From Pandoraea captiosa (lineage in GTDB: Bacteria; Pseudomonadota; Gammaproteobacteria; Burkholderiales; Burkholderiaceae), in NCBI RefSeq assembly GCF_902459775.1, contig NZ_CABPSQ010000013.1, positions 84,114-148,113 on the forward strand: 64,000 bases of DNA, written 5' to 3'. A model generated the notes under the pieces. That model ran no database searches. It was not told where the DNA came from and saw nothing but the letters and a program-made list of their open reading frames with translations. Below are positions 10,823 to 20,478 of the stretch, piece by piece; the stretch's first letter is position 1; the number at the start of each line of letters is the position of its first letter. A program made the position numbers and the translations under genes.

Positions 10823-10901
10823 CGGATAGTCGCCTCAGCTCGCATCCGTGTCCACGCGGTCGCCGACCGTGCGCAAGGGGCATACGGTCGGGGATCTCCT
10901 T

Positions 10902-10926
10902 GGGCAGCCGCTGGCTGCCCTTTTTT
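10902..10926 (+). terminator. Rho-independent terminator downstream of guaD
   Basis: Hairpin with arms GGGCAGCC / GGCTGCCC, loop GCT and a run of six T. It is 211 bp after the guaD stop and just before the riboswitch-controlled gene, so it insulates the two units. Confidence 0.85.
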
Positions 10927-10982
10927 GCTTTGCCCCGGGCGTGACGGCGTCACCGGCCACTGAGGCCCATCGGATGCGAGGC

Positions 10983-11013
10983 TTGCCCGCGACCGCCTCG
11001 CCAGTGCTATAAT
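10983..11013 (+). promoter_or_regulatory. Candidate sigma-70 promoter of the riboswitch transcript
   Basis: A perfect TATAAT at 11008-11013 lies 14 bp before the conserved start of the riboswitch. The best -35 is a weak TTGCCC at 10983-10988 with a long 19-bp spacer. Confidence 0.5.
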
Positions 11014-11025
11014 CCGCTCCGATTC

Positions 11026-11178
11026 ATTGGGGAGTAGCCGCCCTGTCATAGACATCTGTCTTCGGCAGGGGCGTACGTCAACAAACTTGGCCGGTTCCGG
11101 CTATGGCGTGCGCAGCCCTCGGGCCTGGCGAGACCGATGACGATGCTTCCGCCAACCGGGCCGGGATGCATTGTCATT
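11026..11178 (+). ncRNA. yybP-ykoY (Mn2+) riboswitch
   Basis: The leader opens with CATTGGGGAGTAGCC, the diagnostic 5' motif of the yybP-ykoY class. It continues with a CCCTGTC...GGCAGGG helix, the GTCAACA segment, and GGCCTGGCGAGACC, the 3' conserved element. A second hairpin, GATGACGATGC (11136-11146) with GCATTGTCATT (11168-11178), follows and could be the expression platform. This class binds Mn2+ and commonly controls Mn exporters such as mntP, alx and GDT1-family genes, which matches the gene immediately downstream. Confidence 0.9.
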
Positions 11179-11213
11179 GGCTCGCAATTACACGGCCCGG
11201 CGGAGAAAAAAAG

Positions 11214-11771
11214 GTGTCCCCCTTCCTCGTATCGACCGGTGTGGTCGCGCTTGCCGAAATCGGCGATAAAACCCAACTGCTGTCCCTCGTGCTTGCTGCG
11301 CGCTTCAAGAAGCCCGTGCCGATCATTCTCGGAATTTTCGTCGCAACGCTCGTCAACCACGGTTTTGCCGGCGCCGTCGGCGAATGGCTCTCGACCGCGA
11401 TCAATCCCGTCATCATGAAATGGGCCGTCGTGGCCTCCTTCATCGGCATGGCGATCTGGATTCTCATCCCCGACAAACTCGACGACGACGAGGCCGACAC
11501 ACGCCGCAAATTCGGTGTGTTCGTGTCGACCATCATCACGTTCTTCATTGCAGAAATGGGAGACAAGACGCAGATCGCGACGGTCATGCTGGCCGCGCGC
11601 TATCAGGACTTCTTCGGGGTCGTCGCTGGGACCACGCTCGGCATGATGCTCGCGAACGTGCCTGCGGTGCTCGTCGGCCACAAGTTCTCGGGGCGTCTGC
11701 CCACGCGCGCCGTGCACGCGGTGGCCGCCGTGATCTTCCTCGTGCTCGGCATCGTCACGTTGATGCAGTAA
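11214..11771 (+). CDS. TMEM165/GDT1 (UPF0016) family Mn2+ exporter
   Basis: A 185-residue membrane protein made of two similar halves of three helices. Each half carries the family motif E-x-G-D-K-T (ALAEIGDKTQLLSL near the start, IAEMGDKTQIATV in the middle). Proteobacterial members export Mn2+ to prevent manganese toxicity. I chose the GTG at 11214, preceded by GGAGAAAAAAAG; an upstream ATG at 11103 falls inside the riboswitch and is not credible. The Mn2+ riboswitch in its leader strongly supports the function. Confidence 0.92.
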   Translation: MSPFLVSTGVVALAEIGDKTQLLSLVLAARFKKPVPIILGIFVATLVNHGFAGAVGEWLSTAINPVIMKWAVVASFIGMAIWILIPDKLDDDEADTRRKFGVFVSTIITFFIAEMGDKTQIATVMLAARYQDFFGVVAGTTLGMMLANVPAVLVGHKFSGRLPTRAVHAVAAVIFLVLGIVTLMQ

Positions 11772-11880
11772 TGCCCCAATGGCGCGAGGGACCGGCCGGC
11801 GACTCGCGCCGTTGGCATGGCCGCCGTTGGTGCGACTCACGGCGGGAATGCAGACATGACAGGCAGACCGGCGACCGGAC

Positions 11881-12489
11881 CTACTTACCGACCTTTTGCT
11901 GCACGGTGACCGTCTGCCCGCTCGGGAACGGCAACTGCCTGAGTGCCGCATCGATCAGGAAGGGCATGGCCGAAGCCATCGAGGTACCGGCGTCGCTCGT
12001 GTCGGCCTGCACGCGGTAGACCTCCTTGCCGCTGGCGCGGTCGGTGAACCGCAACTGCAAACCGGCGAGTGCGTACGGATAGTCGCGCTGCACGTACGCA
12101 GGCGGTCCCGCGTACGGATAGCCATACCACCCCCATGGGCGACCCCAAGGCCCCCACGGACCGGGCGCGAACATCGGATCGTAAGCCGGCTCCGTCACAC
12201 GCATGACCTGCTGTTGAATGCCGTAGGCCATGCCGATCAGATAGTGCGCACTGGACGCGCTCTGCTCGCTGAAGCCGTCCCCCGCGAGACGGTTACGCAA
12301 CCACTGCTCGTAAGTCGCATGCTCCTGATTGTTCTGTTGCTCGGGCGTTCGCGTCAGCGCGTAGGTGCGAGGGCCTTCGAATCCCGGCGCGCTGCCGAAC
12401 GCCGTCACCTGACTGGTGACCGTGCTGGCACATCCGGCCAGCCATACGCTGGCGACGGCCAATGTTGCCATTCCCCATCGTTTCCACAT
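11881..12489 (-). CDS. DUF4136 lipoprotein
   Basis: A 202-residue predicted outer-membrane or periplasmic lipoprotein. It has a type II signal peptide with lipobox LAGC (Cys19) and then a DUF4136-type domain. A central segment rich in Gly, Pro, Trp and Tyr (FAPGPWGPWGRPWGW) is unusual and probably flexible. I chose the ATG at 12489 because it begins the signal peptide and has GGGAG upstream; the longer open frame to 12585 would bury it. Function unknown. Confidence 0.8.
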   Translation of the reverse strand: MWKRWGMATLAVASVWLAGCASTVTSQVTAFGSAPGFEGPRTYALTRTPEQQNNQEHATYEQWLRNRLAGDGFSEQSASSAHYLIGMAYGIQQQVMRVTEPAYDPMFAPGPWGPWGRPWGWYGYPYAGPPAYVQRDYPYALAGLQLRFTDRASGKEVYRVQADTSDAGTSMASAMPFLIDAALRQLPFPSGQTVTVQQKVGK

Positions 12490-12748
12490 GATTTGCAACT
12501 CCCGAGATCCAACGAACACAGCGGTAGCCGAGAGGGCCTTCGCCTGAAAACCGACTGCCGGACGCGGTCTATGCGCCCTTCCCACCTGAGAAACTGCGAC
12601 GATTTAAGCATAGGACGGCGTCCTGCGCGCATACGAATCATTTGACGGGCACATGAGGCGAAAATTCAGCAAATTTGCGGCTCGGACACTAAGGTGACGC
12701 CACTCCGTTACAATTTGTGAATCCTTGGCCGTCCGCAAACTACCGTCC

Positions 12749-15460
12749 ATGCTCAGAACCGACCTTGCAGGTGTCATTCAACGTTCCGACTATACGCCCC
12801 CGGCGTATCTCATCGACACGGTCCAACTCGACTTCGATCTCGCCCCCGATGTGACCACCGTGACCAGTCGATTGCGCGTTCACCGCAATCCCGCCGGGCT
12901 GGGTGGCGACCTCGAACTCGTGGGCCAGGGGCTGCAACTGGTCAGCCTAGAACTCGACGGCAAGCCGTGGTCCGACTACCGGACCGGCGACGAAACGCTG
13001 ACGGTGCAAGCGCCGCCGCAAACGTTCGAACTCACGCTCGTGACCCGTTGTCGCCCGCAGGAGAACACCTCGCTCATGGGGTTGTACGTCTCCGGTGGCA
13101 ACTTCTTCACGCAGTGCGAAGCCGAGGGCTTTCGCAAGATCACCTACTTCCTCGATCGTCCCGATGTGATGGCGACCTACACGGTCACGCTGCGCGCGGA
13201 TCGCGAGGCATATCCGGTGCTGCTCGCCAACGGCAATCTGATCGACAAGGGCGACCTCCCCGATGGTCGTCACTTTGCCGTGTGGGACGACCCGTTCAAG
13301 AAGCCGAGCTACCTGTTCGCGCTGGTCGCGGGCCGTCTGGTCTGCCGCGAGGAGCGCATCGTTGCGGGCGACGGCCGCGAGAAACTGCTGCAGGTCTGGG
13401 TGCAACCGCAGGACCTGGACAAGACCGAGCACGCCATGCACTCGCTCATCAACTCGATCCGCTGGGACGAGGAGCGTTTCGGCCGCGTGCTCGATCTCGA
13501 TCGCTTCATGATCGTTGCCGTGAGCGACTTCAACATGGGGGCGATGGAGAACAAGGGCCTGAACATCTTCAACACGAAGTACGTGCTGGCCGATGCGGCG
13601 ACGGCGACCGACGACGACTTCGGCAACATCGAAGCCGTGGTGGGTCACGAGTACTTCCACAACTGGACCGGCAACCGCGTGACCTGCCGCGACTGGTTCC
13701 AGTTGAGCCTGAAGGAAGGCCTGACCGTGTTCCGCGATCAGGAATTCTCCGCCGACATGATGGGCTCCGAATCGGGCCGTGCGGTCAAGCGTATCGACGA
13801 CGTGCGCGTGCTGCGTCAGGCGCAGTTCCCCGAAGACGCCGGTCCGATGGCGCACCCCGTACGCCCGGAAAGCTACGTCGAGATCAACAACTTCTACACC
13901 GTCACCGTCTACGAAAAAGGCGCGGAAGTCGTACGCATGTATCAGACGCTGCTCGGGCGCGAGGGCTTTCGTCGCGGCATGGATCTGTACTTCGAGCGCC
14001 ATGACGGCCAGGCCGTGACGTGCGACGATTTCCGTGCGGCAATGGCTGATGCCAATGCGCGCGACCTGACGCAATTCGGCCGCTGGTACAGTCAGGCAGG
14101 CACGCCGCGCGTGACGGTCGATGCCGTCTATGACGAAGCCGCCCGCACCTACACGCTCACGCTCACGCAGCGCTGCCCGAAGGTCGGCGTCGAATTGCAG
14201 GACGAGACGCTCGTCAAGCAACCGTTTCACATTCCATTCGCTGTCGGCCTGCTCGATCGCGACGGTCGCGACATGACGTTGCGTCTGGCCGGCGAAGCCA
14301 CCGATAGCCCGGCCGCCACCACGCGCGTGCTCGACTTCACGCAGGAGCGTCAGAGCTTCACGTTCGTGGACGTGGCGCACACGCCCATGCCCTCGCTGCT
14401 GCGTGGCTTCTCGGCGCCGGTGATCGTCGAACACGAGTACACCATCGACGAACTCGCATTCCTGATGGCGCATGACAGCGATCCGTTCAATCGCTGGGAA
14501 GCGGGTCAGCGACTGGCCACACGTCAGTTGCTCGCCCTCGTCGAGTCGATTCAGATGGGCCAGCTGCCGAGCGTGGACAGCTATGTGCTCGAAGCTTTCC
14601 GTCAGGTGCTGCGCGACGAAACGCTCGATCCGGCCTTCCGTGCACAGGCGCTCACGCTGCCGGCCGAGTCTTATCTCGGCGAGCAGATGTCGGAAATCGA
14701 CCCGGCGGCAATTCACGCCGCGCGTCAATATCTGCGTCAGCGCCTCGCGGCGTCGCTGCACACCGAGTGGCTCGCGGCGTATCACAACCATCGTGTGCCG
14801 GGCCCGTATCAACCCGATGCCGCCTCGGCGGGCGAGCGCGCGTTGAAGAATCTGGCGCTGTCGTATCTCATGGAACTGTCGGATGCGGGCGTTGCGCAAA
14901 TGGCGCGCACGCAATACGACTCGGCAGACAACATGACCGACCGTTTCGCCGCGCTCACGGCGCTCGTGCAACGCGGCGGCGCCGCGCGCGAAGGCGACGC
15001 CGCCCATGGGCCTAACCACGCTGCCGAAGCGCTGGTGGACTTCTATCAACGCTTCGAGAACGAGCCGCTCGCCATCGACAAGTGGTTCGCGCTGCAGGCG
15101 ATGCAACGCGGCGACGGCAGCCATTGCGTGATCGACGCCGTTCGCGCCCTCATGCGCCACCCGGCGTTCACCCTGAAGAATCCGAACCGCGCGCGCTCGC
15201 TGATTTTCAGCTTCTGCAGCGGCAATCCGGCGCAGTTCCATGCGGCAGACGGATCGGGCTATCAGTTCTGGGCCGAACAAGTGCTGGCGCTCGACGCCCT
15301 CAACCCGCAAGTCGCCGCGCGTCTGGCCCGTGTGCTCGACCGCTGGCGCAAGTACACGCCGGCGCTGCGCGAGCGCATGCGTGAAGCCCTGCAGCAAGTC
15401 GCGCAACACAAGGCGTTGTCGAAGGACGTACGCGAGATCGTCGAAAAGGCGCTGGCCTGA
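12749..15460 (+). CDS. pepN: Aminopeptidase N (M1 family)
   Basis: A 903-residue cytosolic zinc aminopeptidase that trims N-terminal residues from peptides. It shows the M1 exopeptidase signature GAMENKGLN and the zinc site HEYFHNWTGNRVTCRDWFQL with the downstream ligand in LKEGLTVFRDQEFS. This is the E. coli PepN-type domain layout, including the Ig-like DUF3458 domain and its C-terminal helical domain (DUF3458_C). The length is close to the usual 870-900. The ATG at 12749 is preferred over a TTG at 12725; neither has a strong ribosome-binding site. Confidence 0.95.
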   Translation: MLRTDLAGVIQRSDYTPPAYLIDTVQLDFDLAPDVTTVTSRLRVHRNPAGLGGDLELVGQGLQLVSLELDGKPWSDYRTGDETLTVQAPPQTFELTLVTRCRPQENTSLMGLYVSGGNFFTQCEAEGFRKITYFLDRPDVMATYTVTLRADREAYPVLLANGNLIDKGDLPDGRHFAVWDDPFKKPSYLFALVAGRLVCREERIVAGDGREKLLQVWVQPQDLDKTEHAMHSLINSIRWDEERFGRVLDLDRFMIVAVSDFNMGAMENKGLNIFNTKYVLADAATATDDDFGNIEAVVGHEYFHNWTGNRVTCRDWFQLSLKEGLTVFRDQEFSADMMGSESGRAVKRIDDVRVLRQAQFPEDAGPMAHPVRPESYVEINNFYTVTVYEKGAEVVRMYQTLLGREGFRRGMDLYFERHDGQAVTCDDFRAAMADANARDLTQFGRWYSQAGTPRVTVDAVYDEAARTYTLTLTQRCPKVGVELQDETLVKQPFHIPFAVGLLDRDGRDMTLRLAGEATDSPAATTRVLDFTQERQSFTFVDVAHTPMPSLLRGFSAPVIVEHEYTIDELAFLMAHDSDPFNRWEAGQRLATRQLLALVESIQMGQLPSVDSYVLEAFRQVLRDETLDPAFRAQALTLPAESYLGEQMSEIDPAAIHAARQYLRQRLAASLHTEWLAAYHNHRVPGPYQPDAASAGERALKNLALSYLMELSDAGVAQMARTQYDSADNMTDRFAALTALVQRGGAAREGDAAHGPNHAAEALVDFYQRFENEPLAIDKWFALQAMQRGDGSHCVIDAVRALMRHPAFTLKNPNRARSLIFSFCSGNPAQFHAADGSGYQFWAEQVLALDALNPQVAARLARVLDRWRKYTPALRERMREALQQVAQHKALSKDVREIVEKALA

Positions 15461-15527
15461 TCGACGAACCGGTCATGCGGTACGACGGCACGGCGCTTCA
15501 GGGCTGCATCCCCGCAGTCCCGCTCTG

Positions 15528-16136
15528 TTAAGGCCGCATGACCTCGAAGTACCCACATCTGACATAGAGCTTGTAGGGCCATCTCGGCCCTGCGCCTATC
15601 AACGGACGCAGCGCCGGCACCGGAATCACCACCTCGTCGAACGCGCCTGCCATCAGGTAGTTCACCGGATCGTTGCACAGTGTCACCTTGCCGCTCATCG
15701 CACTGACCGTGAGATGCACGTCCTGCCCGGGATAGTTCGGCGGGTCGCGAAACGTCAACTGATAGATCATCATCACGTTGGCGTCGGGCGGGCTCTCGAC
15801 ATCGTATGTGCCGTTGCACAGGTTCGAGCGAAACGTGAGTCGAAGCGCTTCGTCGAAGGCCGCATGCGAGGCGACCGGAGAGCGGACTTCACCGCGCACG
15901 CTCCACCAGTAGGGTGCGCCTTCCAGCGAATCGAGCTTCACGTCGACGGGCAAGAACCGCCGCTTCTCCTCGCCGTCGTAGCACCAGGCGCGCATGCACC
16001 CGTCGTAGTGCAACGACCCTCGCTCCGGCGCGCCCTGTTCGTCGATCGTGACACGGGGATAACGGGTGTCGACGCACGCATCGACGGAAACGGGCGGCAC
16101 GAGATCACCGCGCGAAAGTAGAATGAACTCTTCCAT
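15528..16136 (-). CDS. Hypothetical protein
   Basis: A 202-residue protein of unknown function. The start at 16136 has a strong GGAGG eight bases upstream; the open frame to 16214 is longer but lacks this. There is no signal peptide or membrane helix. It is a soluble, mixed alpha/beta-looking sequence with several Cys and Trp (for example MRAWCYDGEEKRRFLPVDV and NPVNYLM-like segments). It sits alone between pepN and metE on the opposite strand to pepN, so the context gives no functional clue. Confidence 0.7.
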   Translation of the reverse strand: MEEFILLSRGDLVPPVSVDACVDTRYPRVTIDEQGAPERGSLHYDGCMRAWCYDGEEKRRFLPVDVKLDSLEGAPYWWSVRGEVRSPVASHAAFDEALRLTFRSNLCNGTYDVESPPDANVMMIYQLTFRDPPNYPGQDVHLTVSAMSGKVTLCNDPVNYLMAGAFDEVVIPVPALRPLIGAGPRWPYKLYVRCGYFEVMRP

Positions 16137-16292
16137 GCGCCACCTCCGACTGCTGGTCTGCAAACCTGAGTCGTTGCCGCGAGCGCGCGATGTCCTGAAT
16201 GTCGCAACCCGCATCAGCCACGCAACGCCTCTCGTCGTTCTATTTCGCGTGCGTGCTATTTGGAGCGCAGTCTAGTCAACCGAAGGCAATTG

Positions 16293-16318
16293 CGCACCTG
16301 TCAACCCTGACAGGTGCG
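16293..16318. repeat. Perfect 11-bp inverted repeat between metE and the hypothetical gene
   Basis: Arms CGCACCTGTCA and TGACAGGTGCG are separated by ACCC. There is no T-run on either side, so it is not a classical terminator, though it lies 92 bp beyond the metE stop. It is also 157 bp upstream of the hypothetical gene start and could be an operator. Confidence 0.7.
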
Positions 16319-16409
16319 AGGTCCCGATTCCTTTACCCATAATCGACAGTGCCGCTGGCCCATAACGTTTCCAGTGCGTCCTGCCCCGCGTTCAGCCCGG
16401 TTCTCGCCC

Positions 16410-18719
16410 TCAGGCAGCTCGGGCCTCCCTTTTGACGAGCCGCGCCCGCACCGCCTGCGCCGCCGACACCATATTGGTCAGCGCCGCGTCGACCTGCGTC
16501 CAGTCACGGGTTTTCAAGCCGCAATCCGGATTGATCCACAGACGCTCGGCCGGAATGCGTGCCAGCGCCGCTTCGATCAGGCGCTCCATCGCCTCCTGCG
16601 ACGGCACACGCGGCGAGTGAATGTCGTACACGCCCGGGCCGATCTCGTTCGGGTACGCGAACGTCTCGAACGCCCCGAGCAACGCCATGTCGGAGCGCGC
16701 AGTCTCGATGGAAATCACGTCCGCGTCGAGCGCCGCAATGGACGGCAGAATGTCCTGGAACTCCGAATAGCACATATGCGTGTGGATCTGCGTGTCGTCC
16801 GCCACTCCCGACGAACACACGCGAAACGCGCGCACCGCCCAGTCCAGATACGACGGCCACTCGCGCTCGCGCAAAGGCAGCCCTTCGCGCAACGCGGGTT
16901 CGTCGATCTGAATCACGCGCACGCCCGCCTTTTCCAGCGCCGCCACCTCTTCTCGCAGCGCCAATGCGATTTGCAACGCGGTGCGCTCGCGCGGCTGGTC
17001 GTCACGAACGAACGACCATTGCAGCATGGTGACCGGCCCCGTGAGCATGCCCTTGACCGGTTTGTCAGTGAGTTGCTGTGCATAGGCGCTCCAGGTCACC
17101 GTCATCGGCTCGGGCAGATACACGTCGCCATAGATCACCGGCGGCTTCACGCAACGCGATCCATAGCTCTGCACCCAGCCATGCTCGGTCAGTGCGAAAC
17201 CCCACAACAGGTCGCCGAAGTACTCGACCATATCGTTGCGCTCGGCTTCACCATGCACGAGCACGTCCAGACCATAGGCTTCCTGCTTCTCGATGGCCAG
17301 GCGAATCTGTGCGCGCATCGTCTCCAGATAATCGAGATGCGACATCGCGTGACGCCTGAAGTCGGCGCGTGCGGCGCGAATCTCCGCCGTCTGCGGAAAG
17401 GAGCCGATGGTTGTCGTGGGCAGCAGCGGCAACTTGAGCCACGCGCGTTGCGCCTTGGCACGCACGGCGTAGGGCGACGGGCGACGCGCATGCGCATCGC
17501 TGAGCGCAGCAAGACGCCTGTGCACGACGGTGTTGTGAATGCGCGGCGAAGTGCGGCGCGCGCGCTGCGCCGCGGCATCGGCCTCGAAGGCGGCCTGCAC
17601 GTCGGGCTTCGCGAACTCGGTGACGTCCAGCGAACGACGCAGCAGCGCCACTTCGGCGAGCTTCTGGACAGCAAACGCCAGCCACGTGCGCAATTCCTTG
17701 TCCAGCCGCGCTTCCTTTGTCAGATCGACCGGGCAATGCATCAACGAGCAGCTGGACGCGACCCACAAGCGATCTCCAAGCGTTTGCGCCAGCCGAACGA
17801 GGGACTCGCGAACGCGTGTGAGATCGGTGCGCCACACATTGCGGCCGTCGACCACACCGGCGGAGAACACCTTGTCCGCCGGCCACTGCGCGGCGAGCGT
17901 GTCCAGTTGCGCGGGAGCACGCACGCCGTCGACGTGCACACCCGAGACCGGCAACGACCTCAGCAAGGCGGCATGTTCGCTGACGTCGCCAAAGTACGTG
18001 GCGAGCAGCAGCGACGGGGCGACGGCCGACAGGCGCGCGTAGGCCGGGGCGAACGCATCGCGCCACGCTTGCGGCAGGTCGAGGGCGAGCACCGGTTCGT
18101 CGATCTGCACCCACGCCACGCCCTGCGACCTGAGGCGGCGCAACACCCGCGCGTATTGCACAAGCAGATCGGGCAGCAGCGAGAGCCGATCGGCGAGGCC
18201 GTCCTTCTCCTTGCCGAGATACAACAGCGACACGGGGCCGAGCAGAACCGGCTTGACGTTGCCGCCCTCGGCACACGCTTCTTCCACTTCGCCGAAAAGC
18301 CATTCGGTGCCTTCACCGAAGCGCGTATGCGGCGTGTACTCGGGTACGAGGTAGTGATAGTTCGTGTCGAACCACTTCGTCATCTCCATCGCGCTGTGCC
18401 GGGCGTCGCCTCGCGCAGCCGTAAAGTAGTCGGCGAGTGTCAGTGCGTCGGCAGCAAAGCCGAACCGTTCCGGGAAGCCGCCCACGAGGGCGAGCGTGGA
18501 GAGCACCTGATCGTACCAATGGAAGTCGCCAACGGTGATCCAGTCCAGACCGGCGTCGCGCTGCGCACGCCGGTTGGCTGCGCGGATGTCGCGGCCGGTA
18601 TCTTGCAATGCCGCTTCGTCGCGGCTCGTCATCGGACTGCGCCAGAACGCCTCGACGGCAAATTTGAGTTCACGCTGCGCGCCAATGCGCGGCAATCCGA
18701 GTACGTGGGCCTGAGCCAT
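16410..18719 (-). CDS. metE: Cobalamin-independent methionine synthase
   Basis: A 769-residue enzyme that transfers the methyl group of 5-methyltetrahydropteroyl-triglutamate to homocysteine. The N-terminal domain (about 1-330) and the C-terminal catalytic domain are both complete. The zinc ligands lie in HTHMCYSEF and [10 protein letters not shown] near the C terminus. I chose the start [13 protein letters not shown] at 18719; the frame extends to 18773 without support. It is divergent from metR, the classical arrangement in which MetR activates metE with homocysteine as co-inducer. Confidence 0.96.
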   Translation of the reverse strand: MAQAHVLGLPRIGAQRELKFAVEAFWRSPMTSRDEAALQDTGRDIRAANRRAQRDAGLDWITVGDFHWYDQVLSTLALVGGFPERFGFAADALTLADYFTAARGDARHSAMEMTKWFDTNYHYLVPEYTPHTRFGEGTEWLFGEVEEACAEGGNVKPVLLGPVSLLYLGKEKDGLADRLSLLPDLLVQYARVLRRLRSQGVAWVQIDEPVLALDLPQAWRDAFAPAYARLSAVAPSLLLATYFGDVSEHAALLRSLPVSGVHVDGVRAPAQLDTLAAQWPADKVFSAGVVDGRNVWRTDLTRVRESLVRLAQTLGDRLWVASSCSLMHCPVDLTKEARLDKELRTWLAFAVQKLAEVALLRRSLDVTEFAKPDVQAAFEADAAAQRARRTSPRIHNTVVHRRLAALSDAHARRPSPYAVRAKAQRAWLKLPLLPTTTIGSFPQTAEIRAARADFRRHAMSHLDYLETMRAQIRLAIEKQEAYGLDVLVHGEAERNDMVEYFGDLLWGFALTEHGWVQSYGSRCVKPPVIYGDVYLPEPMTVTWSAYAQQLTDKPVKGMLTGPVTMLQWSFVRDDQPRERTALQIALALREEVAALEKAGVRVIQIDEPALREGLPLREREWPSYLDWAVRAFRVCSSGVADDTQIHTHMCYSEFQDILPSIAALDADVISIETARSDMALLGAFETFAYPNEIGPGVYDIHSPRVPSQEAMERLIEAALARIPAERLWINPDCGLKTRDWTQVDAALTNMVSAAQAVRARLVKREARAA

Positions 18720-18854
18720 GAGGTGCGTCCTTACCGGTGCTGACGATGATGTCGATGAACTGCCTGCGGGCAATGCCCGCGCAGGCTGGCAGTATCCCGG
18801 TCGTGCATGTATTATTCAAACGAAAGTTTTTGCAAATCATTATTAATTTTATTC

Positions 18855-19778
18855 ATGCAACGCACTCCCATCGAACTTCGTCACTTGCAGACGTTGCTGG
18901 CGCTGCGCGACACCGGCAGCGTTTCGCGTGCGGCGCTGTGGCTCCATCTCACGCAGTCCGCCCTCTCGCATCAGATCAAGGCCCTGGAAGATTTCTACGG
19001 ACTGCCGCTGTTCGTGCGCAAGTCATCGCCACTGGTTTTCACGCCGGCTGGCAAGCGCCTGCTGGCACTGGCCGAGGAGGTCGTGCCGGCGGTCGACGAG
19101 GCGGGCCGTGACCTCGTGCGGCTCGCGCAGGGCACGCAGGGCACGCTGCGCATCGCGGTGGAATGCCACACGTGCTTCGATTGGCTGATGCCGGCGATGG
19201 ACGCGTTTCGTCAACGGTGGCCGGAAGTGGAACTGGATATCGTGTCGGGCTTTCACGCGGATCCGATCGGGCTGCTGCATCAGGACCGGGCGGATCTGGC
19301 GATCGTGTCGGAGCATGACGAAGCCGAAGCCGTCGACTTCCATCCGCTGTTCCGTTTTCAGATGATGGCGCTCATGGCGAACGATCATCCGCTCGTCGGC
19401 AAGTCGCATCTCGATGCGGAGGACTTTCGCGACGAAACCCTCATTACCTATCCCGTGCCCGACGACATGCTCGATGTCGTGCGTCAGGTATTGCGCCCGG
19501 CCGGGATCGAGCCCACACGCCGCACCACCGAGTTGACGGTGGCGATGCTGCAACTGGTCGCGAGTCGCCGCGGTCTGGCCACGCTGCCGCTTTGGGCCGT
19601 CACGGGGTATCTGGAGCGCAAGTATGTGAGTGCCCGGCCGATCACGCCCCGAGGGCTGACGGCCGAGTTATGGGCCGCGACGCTGCCGGGCATTACCGCG
19701 CGCCCCTACATTGGCGAGTTCGTGTCCATCATGCGCGAAACGAGTCTGCTGACGTTGCCGGCCATCGAGTTGCTGTAA
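18855..19778 (+). CDS. metR: LysR-family activator of methionine genes (MetR)
   Basis: A 307-residue LysR regulator. The N-terminal HTH (IELRHLQTLLALRDTGSVSRAA, recognition LTQSALSHQIKALE) is followed by the effector domain. The sequence start and the 135-bp divergent spacing from metE identify it as MetR. The ATG at 18855 is chosen because it places the HTH at the usual position. The gap contains an AT-rich stretch (18805-18855) suited to the two promoters, but I could not define a clear MetR box. Confidence 0.9.
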   Translation: MQRTPIELRHLQTLLALRDTGSVSRAALWLHLTQSALSHQIKALEDFYGLPLFVRKSSPLVFTPAGKRLLALAEEVVPAVDEAGRDLVRLAQGTQGTLRIAVECHTCFDWLMPAMDAFRQRWPEVELDIVSGFHADPIGLLHQDRADLAIVSEHDEAEAVDFHPLFRFQMMALMANDHPLVGKSHLDAEDFRDETLITYPVPDDMLDVVRQVLRPAGIEPTRRTTELTVAMLQLVASRRGLATLPLWAVTGYLERKYVSARPITPRGLTAELWAATLPGITARPYIGEFVSIMRETSLLTLPAIELL

Positions 19779-19839
19779 CCGGCCCTCGCGACGCATGCGA
19801 CCCACGCGACCCACGCGACGTACGCAACAGCGAACGTGA

Positions 19840-20433
19840 TCAGGCAGGCCGCCGCACGATGAGCCGGCATACGCGCTTTCCCGAGCTGGCGCTCGTCACG
19901 TCCTCCTCGTGAAGCACGATGCCTTCGTGCAACGCGGCACGCACGACGGCGGGCTCGAAGGCGCTGTACAGGCGGCCATCGTCGTGACGCGCGTCGGCTC
20001 CTTGCGTCACGCGCCACGAGACGTAGAGCACGCCCCCCGGTCGCACGAGCGTCCAGAGGCGATCGGCGGCCTGCGCCACTTCGTCGTGCGGCAGATGCAT
20101 CAGCACCGTCTCGCACAGCACGTTGTCGAACTCGGCCATCACGCTGTCGAGCGCCGGCAACCGGTCGACGTGAAACGGCACCCACGGAAACGACTCGCGA
20201 GCGATCGCCACCAACGCCGGTGACGCGTCGTAACCGGTCACGTCGAATCCTTCCTGCGCGAGCCATGCGGCGTCTCGGCCATTACCGCATCCCACGTCGA
20301 CCGTACGGCCACCCGGCACGAAATGACGTACCAGCAGCGCGTACATGTCGTCGGGCGGCGGCTGATTCAGCCAGTCCTCGCTGTATCGTCGGGCGTTGGC
20401 CTCGTAGGCCGCTTCGGTTTGCAGGTCAGCCAT
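19840..20433 (-). CDS. Class I SAM-dependent methyltransferase
   Basis: A 197-residue protein with the SAM-binding motif I TVDVGCGNGRDAAWL (about 41-55), then GYDASPALVAIAR (motif II), LCETVLMHLP and a later VLYVSWRV strand. It is a single-domain enzyme of the UbiE/Tam type; the substrate cannot be read from the sequence. GGAGC lies upstream of the ATG. It lies downstream of the MFS gene on the same strand, with 45 bp between them, so it may be co-transcribed with it. Confidence 0.85.
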   Translation of the reverse strand: MADLQTEAAYEANARRYSEDWLNQPPPDDMYALLVRHFVPGGRTVDVGCGNGRDAAWLAQEGFDVTGYDASPALVAIARESFPWVPFHVDRLPALDSVMAEFDNVLCETVLMHLPHDEVAQAADRLWTLVRPGGVLYVSWRVTQGADARHDDGRLYSAFEPAVVRAALHEGIVLHEEDVTSASSGKRVCRLIVRRPA

Positions 20434-20478
20434 GATGGGAAGCTCCGGGGTGGCGCGTGAACCTTCGGCATCGCCAGC

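Noticed and set aside
10697-10963. Short plus-strand frames between guaD and the riboswitch
   Set aside because: They run through tandem repeats and a terminator, with no ribosome site or recognisable sequence.
11103-11213. Longer start (ATG at 11103) for the GDT1-family exporter
   Set aside because: It falls inside the riboswitch aptamer; the GTG at 11214 has the ribosome-binding site and begins the first membrane helix region.
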